Shown: one piece after another, positions 1 through 11,405 of the stretch
Layout: every line of letters starts with the position of its first letter
How positions within the stretch are numbered: the first letter of the stretch is position 1
Assembly (NCBI RefSeq): GCF_027887165.1
Contig: NC_077228.1
Span: forward strand, 385,318,456-385,382,455
Direction of reading: 5' to 3'
DNA length: 64,000 bases
DNA from: Monodelphis domestica
Taxonomy: Eukaryota; Chordata; Mammalia; Didelphimorphia; Didelphidae
Position numbers and translations under genes: made by a program
The notes under the pieces: model-generated
What the model was told of the DNA's origin: nothing
What the model saw: only the letters and a program-made list of their open reading frames with translations
The model's database searches: none

Positions 1-107
1 ATTTTTAAAACATTTTTCTGAGAAGAAGACCTCTGACTCATGACTCAAGGAACTCATGACAAAAAAAAATGGTTTACTCTCCATTTTAGAACACCATCCA
101 ATCATTC

Positions 108-753
108 AATTAATAAATAAGCATTTGTCATGTCTACAATGTAGTAGGTACCAAACATGGGTGCTGAGAATACAAAGAGATATGAAATATTCCCTATCCT
201 CAAGGACCCTTCATTCTATATGGGGAGATAACATGTACATGAATAAGTACGGACAAAATTTTTTCAAGATAACATTTTTAGGAGGGGAAGAGTAGAAGAA
301 TTTCATGAAGAAGGGAGCTGCTATTGTGCGACTTTGAAGGCATAATAAGAGAAGTCCCCTGTGGACTCCAGGCATAAGGGACTTGGAAACAGAATTTAAA
401 TGAGAGTTCATAAAAATTATAGTCCTCACCAGTAAACAACCCTACAGAAGAGGCTATAGTTTCTGTCACTGACAGTATTGCCTCAGGTGGACCAGGGACA
501 AAAATAGGGAATAGAATTTATTAGAAGATCAGTTTAGCTAGACTGTAGAGTTGAGAAGAGGAATCATGTATATGGAGGCCAGATTATAAAAGACTTTAAA
601 AGCCAGTTGTTTTTTAGCCTAAGGGCAATGGGGAGCCAACGCAGTTTCTTGAATCAGAAAGTGATATGGTCAGACCTATACTTTAGACAAATCATGTTGG
701 TAATGAGTAGGCTGAATCATGGAAAGAAGAAAATTGAGACAGGAAGATCTATT
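108..753 (-). mobile_element. L2 LINE fragment, 3' part
   Basis: The + strand begins with a reverse complement of the L2 tail (aagcatttgtcatg..., then spaced 'ccctatcctcaaggaccc') and continues with 'gggagccaacgcagtttctt' and 'gtgatatggtcagaccta', antisense L2 ORF2 end. It breaks at the L1 insertion at 754 and resumes at about 1131-1220 ('gggcctgaactagagtggtg'). Confidence 0.65.
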
Positions 754-767
754 AGAAGGCTATTGCA

Positions 768-901
768 TAACACATGAAAAACCCAGTGGAATTACATGTC
801 TACTATGGGAGAGGCTTAGGGGGAGGGAAGGAAAAGAACATGAATCTTGTAACCATGGGAAAATATTCTAAATTAATTAATTAATTAATTTTTGCAGAAA
901 A
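768..901 (+). mobile_element. 5'-truncated L1 3' end with 14-bp TSD
   Basis: An L1 tail ('aacccagtggaattacatg', then 'gaatcttgtaaccatggga') ends in an AATT-rich tail. It is flanked by perfect copies of AGAAGGCTATTGCA at 754-767 and 902-915, a target-site duplication of LINE-type retrotransposition. The host sequence is the antisense L2. Confidence 0.85.
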
Positions 902-915
902 AGAAGGCTATTGCA

Positions 916-1109
916 GGGGGTAGTTTGGTGACTAAGTAGATAGAAAGCCAGTCCCAGAGATGGGAGGTCCTGGGTTCAAATGTGACCTCAGACACTTTAT
1001 AGCTGTGCGACCTTTGTCAAGTCACTTACCTCCAATTGCCTATCCCTAGCCTTGGATTCCAATATTAAGCATAGATTCTAAGCTGGGATGTAAGAGTTTA
1101 AAAAAAAAA
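916..1109 (+). mobile_element. tRNA-derived marsupial SINE
   Basis: Typical body: 'gagatgggaggtcctgggtt', a degenerate B box (ggttcaaat), 'gtcaagtcacttacctcc' and a 3' 'gattctaagctgggatgtaa' followed by poly(A) and (GAA)n to about 1130. It sits directly against the downstream TSD of the preceding L1. Confidence 0.85.
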
Positions 1110-1130
1110 AGAAGAAGAAGAAGAAGAATG

Positions 1131-1220
1131 TTATTTCAGTAATACAAGTGAGAAATGGGTAGGGCCTGAACTAGAGTGGTGGCCACATAAATACAATGGA
1201 GAGGATAAATGAAAGACATT
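1131..1220 (-). mobile_element. L2 LINE, continuation after nested insertions
   Basis: 'aatacaagtgagaaatgggt' and 'gggcctgaactagagtggtg' continue the antisense L2 that stops at 753. Removing the L1 and SINE restores a continuous L2 alignment. Confidence 0.6.
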
Positions 1221-1615
1221 ACGTAATCTTTTTGCCAAGGATCTTCTTGTAAATCCTCCATGACTTCACATACTACAATCATTTCCTGTCCCTCCGGTAG
1301 CCTCCCAATGGGAAAACACAGGTGAATATTAAGTAGACAACACAATCCTCTTTTTCTTGTACTGTGTACCCAGAAATACCTAATTTATTTCATGCTTGTC
1401 GAGTTTAGAATAAAAATAAAATTTTAAAATGCTGAGTAGACAGTATACCTTGAAGTATCCAGGTTGGCCATCTGAATTCCCAGTTTGTCCCAGACTCTAA
1501 GAAGGCTAGAGGGTCTCTGTTGTCTTCTTATCCCCTATTCATGCTCCTTCCCTCTGGGATGACAGGTAGCATGCTCTCCAAACTCTCTCTTCATACCTTG
1601 CCCCCATTCCACTTT
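1220..1615. other. Unassigned AT-rich sequence
   Basis: No repeat or coding signal recognised. The open frame on the - strand (1136-1345) begins in L2 and has no coding features. Confidence 0.5.
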
Positions 1616-1704
1616 GACTTATTAGCTGAATGACTTGAACAAATCATTTCTACACTTTTGTCCTCAAATTCTTATTCCATAAAATGAAGAAGTTGGATTA
1701 GATC
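1615..1704 (+). mobile_element. CORE-SINE (MIR/MAR1-type) 3' half
   Basis: 'gctgaatgacttgaacaaat' then 'ccataaaatgaagaagttgg' match the end of this SINE class ('...gtaaaatgaggggttgga'). The 3' part is copied in the tandem array that follows. Confidence 0.55.
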
Positions 1705-1970
1705 AAGGGGATCTTAATTTTTTTTTTGGATCTTGGGACCCTTTAACAATAAATCACTTCTTCACTTTTGTCCTCAAATTCTTTACCCATAAAATGAAGA
1801 AGTTGGATTAGACCAAGAGAATCTTAACTTTTTTTTTGGATCTTGGGACCCTTTAACAATAAATCACTTCTCCACTTTTGTCTTCGAATTCTTTACCCAT
1901 AAAATGAAGAAGTTGGCTTAGACCAAGGGGATCTTAACTTTTTTGGGGGATCTTGGGACCCTTTAACAAT
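1639..1970. repeat. Tandem triplication, 110-bp unit
   Basis: 'cacttttgtc' recurs at 1653, 1763 and 1873, a period of 110 bp. Each unit holds 'ataaaatgaagaagttgg', a GATCTTAA segment with a T/G run, and 'gatcttgggaccctttaaca'. Copies are about 90% or more identical by eye. The unit joins a SINE 3' end to the start of a hAT-like element. Confidence 0.9.
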
Positions 1971-2125
1971 CTGGAGAATAAACCCCTTCTCAGGATAATA
2001 TATTTAAATAATTCAAGAAAATGCTAGATTTCAATTATAGCCTCATGAAAATAAAGATGTAATTTTTTTCCCATTCATCTTCACAGACATGGAAGTCCAT
2101 GGACTCCAGACTCAGAACCTAGATG
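1704..2125 (+). mobile_element. hAT-Charlie-like non-autonomous DNA transposon
   Basis: The start (GGGATCTTAA...GGATCTTGGGACCCTTTAACAAT) and 'gaataaaccccttctcagg' are the 5' end of a 'caggggttcttaacc' family, present three times in this window outside the array. Near 2030-2120 come 'gaaaataaagatgtaatttt' and 'tggaagtccatggactcc', its 3' end. The 5' part was copied by the tandem array. Confidence 0.6.
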
Positions 2126-2472
2126 ATCTTAAGGATCCTAAGCTCAAAATCTTATAATTCTGTTGTCCTCTGATATGGAAACTACTCTGATATCAGAATA
2201 TAATGTAGAGCTTTTGTGAAGATAATAGACAGACAGACTTGGAGTCCATGACACTGACCTAGGAGAGAAGAAAAAAAGAATTTGAACCTAAATAGTTGCT
2301 GTGGGAATAGAAAGGATGGAAAAGACTGAAAAGACATTCTGAAAATAGAATCTATAGCACCTCAGGACCGTTGGAAAGTAGTAAGTGTAGTGACAGAATT
2401 CAAATTCATCAAACATACATGGTTTAACCATCTAGTAAATGCAAGACATTCTGCCAAGCTCTAAGGATGCTT
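2125..2472. other. Unassigned sequence
   Basis: AT-rich, no coding potential. Some phrases ('ttggagtccatgacactgac') may belong to an old SINE or hAT end, but not firmly. Confidence 0.4.
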
Positions 2473-2738
2473 TTGTTATTCAGTCATATTTGACTCTGAC
2501 TTTTCAGGACCCCAGGGACTAGTCCTTGGGGTTTTCTTGGCAAAGATACTGGAAATGGTTTACCATTTCTTTCTCTAGTGTGTCCCCATTCTATAGTGGA
2601 GGAACTGAGACAAATAGGGGTTAAGTAACTTATCCAGGGAGTCATACAGCTAGTAAATATATGAGACCACATTTGAACTCAGGTCTCCTTGACTCCAAGT
2701 CCAACACTCTATCCATTAAACCACCTAACTGCCCCCTC
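2473..2738 (-). mobile_element. SINE with RTE/BovB-like tail
   Basis: Antisense copy: 'cagtcatatttgactctgac', 'ttcttggcaaagatactgga', then the tRNA-like head at the right ('tatccattaaaccacctaac'). The tail half is the same sequence type as the RTE element at 13.5 kb. Confidence 0.85.
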
Positions 2739-2739
2739 T

Positions 2740-3110
2740 GAGGATATTAATTTTTTTTTAATGCAAAACAAAAAAATAAATTTTAAATAAATTTTAAAAT
2801 GCAAACAGTTCTGCTATCAAAGAGTTGTCATTATCCTTACTTATACCCCACATGGATAGAGGTAGCCCCCTTTGACTGGCTATATAACCACAATACGCTG
2901 TGTTTTTAAACTGGCTAGACGGAGATAGTCTCTCTCTTTCCTGAATGTTTTTTCTGTCTGTATCCAAAGGGCAAAGATCACAGTTCACCCACAGTGAGGG
3001 GAAGGACTTCCTTCCCCTTCTCTCTCTTTCTCTCTCTCTTTTATCCTGACTCAGAGGAATGGGCCTAGGGTTGTTTGTTTCTGTTCTATTTGTTTGTCCT
3101 TAGTTTTAGG
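2740..3110. other. Unassigned sequence with a CT-rich tract
   Basis: Contains a (TCTC)n-type tract near 3020-3045. It may include the end of an LTR-like element, not resolved. Confidence 0.35.
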
Positions 3111-3169
3111 TATCACATTGAGTCCCATCACCAAATCTAAAAATTCTGGTAATTGTGACTTTGGATTAT

Positions 3170-3640
3170 ACAGTCAATGAGATATACAGGGAAGCTCTGA
3201 GAAACCAGAGACCCTGGGATTTGAGAACAGTTTGGGATTGTATAAGAGGGAAAGACCAAAAGCAATGGAAAATTGAATTTCAAAGACTATCTCAGGAGAA
3301 GAGGAAATGGAACCCCAGCTGACATGGGGGTGGGGGGAGGGTAATGGAACTTTTAAGCCAAGCTCAAAAAATCTGCAGTTGGGAAGCAAAAAGGTTCTTT
3401 GCTCCTTGAGCTGAGAGGAGAGGGAACTACCCTTTGCTGTGAAGATACACATTTTCTCGATCCTTTTGCCTGAGCCACAGAATATATCTTTCAACTGGTG
3501 ACACCTTTAAGATAAAGACTTTTTTCCCTTAGGGGAACCTCAGAACTTATTCTAAAGAGGACCCCCAAGATCTGTATAGGAAATAGCTAGGGATTTCCTT
3601 TTCCCTCTTTCCTCATTACTCTTCAACCCTTTATACCTAA
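3170..3640 (-). mobile_element. Possible LTR fragment (left arm of an inverted pair)
   Basis: The reverse complement of 3237-3330 aligns with + strand 3840-3935 ('aattcaattttccattgctt' is shared). A region containing AATAAA sits near 3640. Retroviral coding was not seen. Called LTR-like because of TATA/polyA-type motifs and repetition; family unknown. Confidence 0.35.
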
Positions 3641-3699
3641 ATAAATAGACAGCTTAATTTTAATAGAGATTTCAATCAGATTCAATCTGTTAGGAGGGG

Positions 3700-4010
3700 A
3701 ACTTCAAAGAACATCATTTAAAGAAGGAAGGCTGAGGGGAAATTTTACTTACCCTTTTAGTCCAATCAGAACTGACTCCATTTGTTAACAGGCCAATTTG
3801 GGGGAAGGGGAGGAAGGAAGTGGTGTTACTTTATATTTATTCCCCAAGTAGCTGGCAATTTTGGTTCCTTCTCAATTTCCTCACTAATTCAATTTTCCAT
3901 TGCTTCTGGTCTTTCCCTCTTATACAGGACCCAGAATTTAGAATTCTGCTCTATAAAAACCAAGCAAATTTTTGAACCTAATCCTCTCTCCATCTCCAGA
4001 GTGGAGGTGG
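3700..4010 (+). mobile_element. Possible LTR fragment (right arm of an inverted pair)
   Basis: Shares about 90 bp with the left arm in opposite orientation and carries a TATA-like 'ctctataaaaacc' at 3950. The two translated frames crossing the arms (…FSIA-GLSLLY…) are mirror products of the same repeat and not genes. Confidence 0.35.
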
Positions 4011-4388
4011 TGGGATTATGTCTCCCATTCATTAAGTGAATAAATATTTATGATTATTACTTTGAAGTAAATATTTCTTGGTAAAAGCAGATCAAATCTG
4101 ACTTTTAAGTGGTCAAATGTAACTAAGAGGCAGGAGACCAACCCAACAATTGGAGAAACACAGTGGGTGGGAGTTAGGAGCCATTTGTAGGAAGTCCAGA
4201 TATCCTTAACCTCTTTGACGATTGATAGCAGAGAATACTCTGGAGAAGTGATAAAATGTAACATCCCTGGCCTTTAAAGCCATGGAGGCCAAGGTAGTCA
4301 GTGTAATAACTATTATACTTTTGTCTAAAAAGGAAGTCTTACTTTTCCCTCAATTTAAGGATGTGAGACTAGAAAGCTAACCTCTGGC
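4010..4388. other. Unassigned sequence
   Basis: No recognisable repeat or coding signal; possibly part of the LTR-like block on its left. Confidence 0.35.
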
Positions 4389-4768
<380 letters not shown>

Positions 4769-4769
4769 A

Positions 4770-5480
4770 ACTCTATTTCTCCATTCCACCCATTCTCCAT
4801 TCTACCAGACCACCTGACTTGGTTTGTCAAACTTTGGTTTCAGATTACCAGGATATTTTACCAGTATTTTTTTCATTAGAAATTTCAAAAATGAAATCTG
4901 ATTAACCTTTCCAAAGACATGTTTTACTTAGTGTCATTAGAGATTTCAAATAAAACTTACTTAAAAATGAACTATCCATTAAAACTCACTTTCTTTTTTA
5001 TGCAAAAGATATTTTTAAAAAATCATTTTTCCTAAATGGCCTCTTATCAAATAAAAGTATAAAATAAATATAGAAGTTCTACTGGCAGATTTTCCACTGG
5101 AGATGATGACTTTGGGTGAGGCTTGGGTAACAGAGGGAAAGGATTAAAGGAGCCAAGAAAAACAGGCTTAACCAGCTTTTCTTGTATAAAGGCTCTGGAA
5201 TTTACAAAATGGCATCTCTGACATAATAAAATTGTCTCTATGAGGTCCTATAACCATATTTTTAAATGCTTTGATCAAATTGACTTTGAAGAGTTATATT
5301 TGGCTGAGATGGCAATTAATCTATTAGACTTTGATAATAATAAAATACTTTTTACATTTTTTTAATGGGAGGAGGAGGCATCCAGACTTCTGATTTTAGT
5401 AGTATGGAACCTTCTAGTATACAAATTCCTTTCAATAAAATAGTATATCAACTCCTCTGTAAACTATAGATTTAGAATAT
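4770..5480. other. Unassigned AT-rich sequence
   Basis: No repeat family, RNA gene or coding region recognised; short microsatellite-like A/T runs only. Confidence 0.4.
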
Positions 5481-5482
5481 TA

Positions 5483-5715
5483 ATAATAACTAACTTTTAT
5501 ATGGTGCTTACTATGTACCAGGAACTGTGCTTTACAATTATTGTCATTTAACCCTCACAGCAACCCTGAGAAATAGATTCTATTATTATGGCCATTTTAC
5601 AGATGAAGAAATTGAGGCAAAGAAAAGTTAAGTGACTTGCCCAGGGTAAACATAGCTAGTATTTGACTTAGATCTTTTAACTCCAGACTTAGTGTTCTAT
5701 ATTATGCCACCTAGA
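5483..5715 (-). mobile_element. MIR-type CORE-SINE, antisense
   Basis: 'aaccctcacagcaaccctga', 'ccattttacagatgaagaaa' and 'aagtgacttgcccagggtaa' are the reverse complement of the MIR core. The right end has a 'gccacctag' motif shared with other SINE heads. Confidence 0.75.
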
Positions 5716-5734
5716 TATCTTATATTACCCAGGA

Positions 5735-5925
5735 TACTGGAGAAGTTGTCTGGTGGTTCAGGGGATAGAAAGTCAGGCCTGGAGGCTGGAAGTCCTGGGT
5801 TCAAATCTCACCTGTGTGACTCTAGGCAAAGTCACCTGATCCCAATTGCCTAGTCCTTATTGCTCTTTTGTTTTAAAACCAATACTTAGTATAGATTCTA
5901 AGACAGAAGGTAAAGGTTTAAAAAT
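5735..5925 (+). mobile_element. tRNA-derived marsupial SINE
   Basis: 'gaagtcctgggttcaaatct', a shortened middle, 'gtatagattctaagacagaa' and an A/T-rich tail. About 25 bp of the consensus between the B box and 'tgtgtgactc' is missing. Confidence 0.8.
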
Positions 5926-6635
5926 TTTTTTTAGTTTTTATATCATGTCAGCCACTGTGTTGAGCACAAGAGATAGAAAGAAGGAAAATACATCATCAAC
6001 ATCCCTGTGCTCAAAGAGCTCCCATCCTAATGGGAATATCATGTAAGTAACCAAGTACATAAAAGGTACATACAGATTGGATGAGTAAATAATCTCAAAG
6101 GGAAAGGCACTGACTGAGAGGAAAATGGTGCCCTCCATATTCCTTCTGATCATATCCAGAGAATAGCTCTTCAACTCCCAGTGCCTTTCCATACCCCTCA
6201 GTAGATGGCAAGAGCTGCTGCTTGGTTCCTCCATTGTCCTGTCCTTAGAAGTGTTTATCTGCCTACAGTTCTCCAACAGATGATGTCAATTCTCCTCCTC
6301 AGCTCTCAGAAGTCCTCCCAGACAGAGTGGCTATTAGGGATGTTCCAAAACTCTTCTATTTTAGCCAAATTCACAGCCTCCTTGCACACAATTCTAACAA
6401 AGTCCCAGTCAAAGTAGCTTGCTCTGAATTTCCCCCTCATGCTATTGTTCTGGCACCTTCTAGTCTCACAATGGTAGCCAGCTGTCAAGTTCTTTAATAA
6501 AAATTTGTCAAAGCTGAAAAAACTCACCACACCTCCCCTCACATCTTTTAAGAGAGACTTTGCACCAGGGCCATGTGGGTTGAGATGAATTTCACTCTGA
6601 TATCCTCTCTCCTTAGTAATCAACTGAACAAACAA

Positions 6636-7350
6636 CCGACAAGCATTTATTAAGTTTCTACTATGTAGAAAGCACCGGGCTTGGAGCTAGTGACAGGAAG
6701 ACAAAGAATGAAAGTTCCTGCTTTCATGGAAAGTACATTCTGAAGGGGGATATGACATAAACAAAAATAAATGTTATATATATATATATATATAAAATAT
6801 GTACATGCATACAAAAATATACTTGTATTTATATATGCATATATGACATGTATAAATAGAATATATACAAGGTAGACATGATAAGAAAGGAGAGCAAAAG
6901 TAGTTGGAGAAAGCAGGCAACATTACACACACTGAAGGTGATTCTTGAGCTCAGTCTTGAAAGAAAAGAATTTTTGAGGCAGAGTTGAGGAGAGAATGAA
7001 CTTTGGGCAAGGAGCGGGGATCATCAGTAGAAAGTCAAAATGATAGAAAATGGAATATTTAAAAAACAAAGGAAAACTGGTGTCTAAAGTACAGGAAGAA
7101 GAGTACTATTATAAAGCAGGAAACAGATTGGACCAGCTTGTGAAAGACTTTAAAAGTCAAGAGGATTTTATATTTTATTCTGGAACAATAGGGAGCCACT
7201 TGAGGTGATTGGGTAGGGAAGACATGTGATCAATTCAGAAAAATCCTTTTGGTAGCTTTGTGGAAAGATGACTTGGAGTCAAGGAATCAGGTGCAGTAGT
7301 TCATCCAATAGGTAATGATGGTCTGAATCAATTTGGTGACTCAATGAATA
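6636..7350 (-). mobile_element. L2 LINE, 3' end
   Basis: Antisense L2 tail 'aagcatttattaagtttcta' with 'gaaagcaccgggcttgga', then 'tgagctcagtcttgaaagaa' and 'aatagggagccacttgaggt' (antisense ORF2 end). A (TA)n run at 6777-6795 interrupts it. It continues after a SINE at 7640-7895. Confidence 0.8.
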
Positions 7351-7374
7351 CTGAGAAGTGAACAGACTATTGTT

Positions 7375-7637
7375 GCTATTATTGTTGTTTAGCCATTTCA
7401 ATCACATCCAACTTTTCATGACCTCATTTGGGATTGTCTTGGCATAAATACTGGAGCAGTTTACCACTTCCTTCTCTAGATCATTTTACAAATGAAGACC
7501 TGAGGCCAGCAGAGTTAAGTGAATTGTCCAAGGTCACACAGTTAGGTAAATGTCTGAGGCAGGATTTTAACTCATTAAGATGAGTCTTACTGATTTCAAA
7601 CCCAGTGCTCTATCCACTGCTCTACCTAACTGCCCTA
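7375..7637 (-). mobile_element. SINE with RTE/BovB-like tail
   Basis: 'attgttgtttagccatttca', 'tcatgacctcatttgggatt', 'gtccaaggtcacacagttag' and the head 'ctctatccactgctctacct'. Inserted in the antisense L2. Confidence 0.88.
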
Positions 7638-7639
7638 AA

Positions 7640-7895
7640 CAATCAGATACAAGAGATATTATGAAGATGGAAATGGTAACAGTTGACACCTGACTGGATA
7701 TATGGTGTGAGGGACAGTAAGAATTCAAAGATAATGTCAAAAGTACAAACCTTGGATACTGGAAGAATGATAGTGCCAGGAATATAAATAGGGAATTTTG
7801 CAGAAGGATAGATTGGGGAGGAGAGATCATATATTATGTTTTGGACATGCTGAGTTTGAGGTGCCTATAGGACATGGAGGCATCAGTTTACCATT
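7640..7895 (-). mobile_element. L2 LINE, continuation
   Basis: 'tattatgttttggacatgct' and 'gtttgaggtgcctataggac' are antisense L2 ORF2 sequence preceding the piece at 7350 in L2 order. Confidence 0.75.
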
Positions 7896-8029
7896 GGACA
7901 AGAAGTTAAACAAAAATCCTTGAATTGCCTAACTTCAATTCTAAGCACAACTATGTGACAACTGGATTATTAAAATTATCTGGAACTGCTTTCCATGCTA
8001 TCCATAGTAGAGGAATTAACAGAGGGTAT

Positions 8030-8980
8030 AAACCTTAAAATTTCTTAGACTTGTGAATGTTGGAAATTTCACTATTGGAATGTGAACCCCATTGGCAAGG
8101 GAGGTTCCTCATCCTCCCTTCTTAAGATTACTTTAGGACAGAAACCTTTTGCTGAACAATGGAAAGGGCTTTGACCTATGCTTAAGCATAGAACAGGAAG
8201 TTCTTTGAGTCATGATTGATTTTAGAATTGATACAATAGAGATACTTGGAATGACAGAACCAGGTCTTGGAAATTACAATCTCCACCCTACTCAGTCCTA
8301 ACAGGATTTAGGAAGGACTGCAGCATAGATCAAAATTTAATTATTCCAATCTCCACCCTACTCAGGGTAACAGGATTTAGGAAGGGCTGCAGCAAAGGAT
8401 CAAGATTTAATTATTTGAGAATATGACCTTCAACAGACATGTGCAAAGCCACAGACCTCTGGGCGGTCCTGGGTTAAGGTAGAGCCACCATTGGCACAGG
8501 GAAGACATGGACAGTGATTGGTAGATGTGAGAACTGAGGGGAGGGAACTTGGATGGTTTCCTTAAAGATAGCGGGGTCTGAGGACTAGGGTGGTTGGTTG
8601 GAGAGGTTTGGCTCTGAGAGGTGGTGCTCTGAGAAGCTTGCTCTGAAGGAAGCTGGAGGTGGAGGCCCCTGAGACTGTTTCTCCATTTTGGTCACGTGAG
8701 TGATAGGGACTGATCTCTTTTCTTTGCCTCAGCTATCTAAGGGCTTGGGCCTTTTGGCTCAGCCTAAACAGAAGAGGTATTTAAGCCCTATTTCCTTCTC
8801 TCCCCTTTCTCTCTCCCTCTCTCTCTCTATCTCTAATACCTTTCTTCCTCCTGTTTGTAATTAAACTCCATAAAAGGTTGACTGCTGACTTGAGTTTTCA
8901 TTTAGGAATTACATAGCTGAATTCCTTGGTGACCTTAAATTAATATATATCAGTCTTTTAAAGTGATTCCCTTGTCACAA
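8030..8980 (+). mobile_element. Probable solo LTR of a marsupial endogenous retrovirus
   Basis: About 950 bp of non-coding sequence with U3-like GC-richer centre, a CT-rich stretch at 8790-8835, a polyA-type signal (attaaa at 8861) and a right end 'cccttgtcaca' at 8979. No gag/pol/env was seen, and no clean TSD, so boundaries are approximate. A 70-bp unit is duplicated inside (8277-8415). Confidence 0.5.
8277..8415. repeat. Tandem duplication, 70-bp unit
   Basis: 'caatctccaccctactcag' starts at 8277 and again at 8347. Both copies continue through 'ggatttaggaagg', 'ctgcagca' and 'tttaattatt' with few differences. Confidence 0.9.
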
Positions 8981-8984
8981 GGGG

Positions 8985-9900
8985 AAGGGAAGATTGTCAT
9001 TTATTTTTATCGTAACTGCCAAATGTCATTATATATACATATACACACCTATACACCATTGATATGTATCTTTGTACTTTCCCAATCTAAGTCTACAGAT
9101 GCAAAATACAAAATGTATATATAAATGTATATATACATATAACCCTACAAAGTGCTATAGCATTAAATATAGCCATCTAAATGGGAATGCAAACTTTATT
9201 TAAAACAAAGATTTAACTAGCTTTAGTTTTTAAAGAAATCAAAGGATCCTGCCTCTGGAATAGTTCATACTTTTGAATTGTTCTTCTATAAAAAATTAGG
9301 AAAACGAGCAAAAATAGCACAGGATGAGGAAGTTTTAGAGATATTTGTCATCTGTATTACTGGAGGGCATATTTTGCCCATCCCAATGAAATTGTGAATA
9401 AACCAAAGCACCAAAAAGTGTTCATTTAACTTAAATTGAATCTGGTTTGGTGCATTGCCTTAATTTGGAGATTAAGATATGCATATTTAAAAGAGTGTAA
9501 TAATTGGATCTTTATCAACATAAAAACACTTTTAATTATAATAATAATGCAATCAGGTTTCATTTGTCCAATATCATTGTCTTGCTTTTTCTCTGCGTAC
9601 CTCTGGATTTTGTTCTGTTCTTGCCTATATTTTTTTCAAAATGTGTAAATAGCTTTCTTTTTTCATCACTGAGTAATCCTTCCCAATGAAAAAAACAAGA
9701 GGAAAAAAAACCTCCAGGTAATAAATAACTATATTTCATCAAAATGAGTCCACATACAAAAAATATATGCCTCTTTTTGTACTTGAGACCCATTCAGTCA
9801 ATAGGCAACATAAGTACTCTGGATTCATAGCACTGATCAGAGGAAGACAATTATTCCTCCTATAGTTTCCTTGGTCTGAGTGTACAGTTGAAGGCTGGTT
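8985..9900. other. Unassigned AT-rich sequence
   Basis: Contains small (AT/AC) runs near 9030-9140. Short open frames (e.g. 9436-9648) have no domain or codon signal. Ends at the L1 TSD. Confidence 0.45.
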
Positions 9901-9902
9901 AT

Positions 9903-10619
9903 GCTCTCTTTTTTAAAAAAAATTTAATTAATTAATTAATTTAAAATATTTTTCCATGGTTACATGATTCATATTCTTTCCTTCCCCTCCTCTCTCCCCC
10001 TCCAGTAGCCAATGAGCAACTCCACTGGGTTTTACATGTATTCTTGATCAAGACTTATTTCCATATTATTAACATTTGCAATAGATTGATCATTTAGAGT
10101 CTATACCCCCCATTCATTTTCCCATAGAACCATGTGATCAAGCAAATGTTTTTCTTCTGTGTTTCTACTCCCAGTTTTCTCTGGATGTGGATAGTGTTCT
10201 TTCTCATAAGTCCCTTAGAGCTGTCCTATATCTTTGCATTGCTGCTAGTAGAGAACTCCATTACATTCGATTGTGCCACAGTGTATCAGTCTCTGTGTAT
10301 AATATTCTCTTGGTTCTGCTCCTTTCACTCTGCATCAATTCCTGGAGGTCATTCCAGTTCACATGGAATTCCTCCACTTTATTATTCCTTTGAGCACAAT
10401 AGCATTCCATCACCAACATATACCACAATTTGTTCAGCCATTCCCCAATCAAAGGGCATCCCTCATTTTCCAATTTTTTTGCCACCACAAAGAGTGCAGC
10501 TGTATTTTTGTACATGTATTTTTCCTTATTATGTCTTTAGAGTACAAACCCAGTGGTGCTATTCCTGGATCAAAGGGCAGGCAGACATTTAAAGCCCTTT
10601 TGCCATAATTCCAAATTGG
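9903..10619 (-). mobile_element. 5'-truncated L1, antisense, with 12-bp TSD
   Basis: Antisense L1 3' end: AATT-rich tail, 'ccatggttacatgattcata', 'ttcctggaggtcattccagt', then the end of ORF2. Flanked by AAGGCTGGTTAT at 9891-9902 and 10620-10631. All five open frames here translate this L1, not host proteins; the - strand frame 10261-10515 is the ORF2 C-terminus. Confidence 0.92.
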
Positions 10620-10719
10620 AAGGCTGGTTATTCTCAAGAGGTGTTCTAGTGTCAGGAGAGCTACCACTTTGTCTGAAGGTCAAGGGTATGAAATATTACT
10701 CTTAGGGACCAATGAAAGA

Positions 10720-11405
10720 GGGAAGAATCCTGTTCAATCTTTTTCACCTGTTGTCTAGACTACTTTAATAGACTCCTACTATATCTCCCTGATTCCATTT
10801 TCTTCCCTTTCCAAATCATCTTCTACATAGCTGCCAAAATAATCTTCTTTATGCACAAATCTAAACATATCATGCCCCTATTAAATAAAAAAGCAAAATA
10901 ACAAAATGAACTTCAATAGCACTCTATTGCATTTAGAACCAAAGACAAATTGTTGATTTTGATGTTTGAGGTCCTCTACAATCAGACTCCAATCTAACCT
11001 TGCCTTATTTCATATCATTCCCCTTCCTGTAGTCTATGTTTCAGGTAAACTGGACTATTACGTGTTCCCTAGACTCCCATCTCTTAGCACTATTTATTTC
11101 TACAAGCTATTCCCCATGGCTAGAATGCACCTCTGTCTTGCCTTTATCACTCCTCAGAATTCTCAATTTCCTTCAGGATTTAGCTTTGTGGATGCCTCCT
11201 CTGGGATTCCTTGATCCCACCAGTTGGTAAGCTCATTGACACCTCTAATCATATATTGTACAAATCTGTGCATGTTATATCACTGCAGGAGAATTTTAGT
11301 TCTTTGAGGGCAAAAAAACATTGATTGTAGTTGGGGAGGGGCATCTTTATATCCCCAGCCCAGTGCTTTTAGATACGTGCTTAATTAATATTTGTTAAAT
11401 TGGAA
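10720..11405 (+). mobile_element. L2 LINE, 3' end
   Basis: Sense L2: 'cttccctttccaaatcatct', 'tttgaggtcctctacaatca', 'tccccatggctagaatgcac', ending near 'cccagtgcttttagatacgt' and 'ttaatatttgtta', the L2 tail. Confidence 0.8.

Noticed and set aside
865..890. AATTAATTAATT as a regulatory homeodomain cluster
   Set aside because: It is the normal AT-rich 3' tail of the L1 copies in this window.
10134..10592. 152-codon + strand open frame with hydrophobic start
   Set aside because: It lies entirely inside an antisense L1 with a TSD; the real coding direction is the opposite strand.
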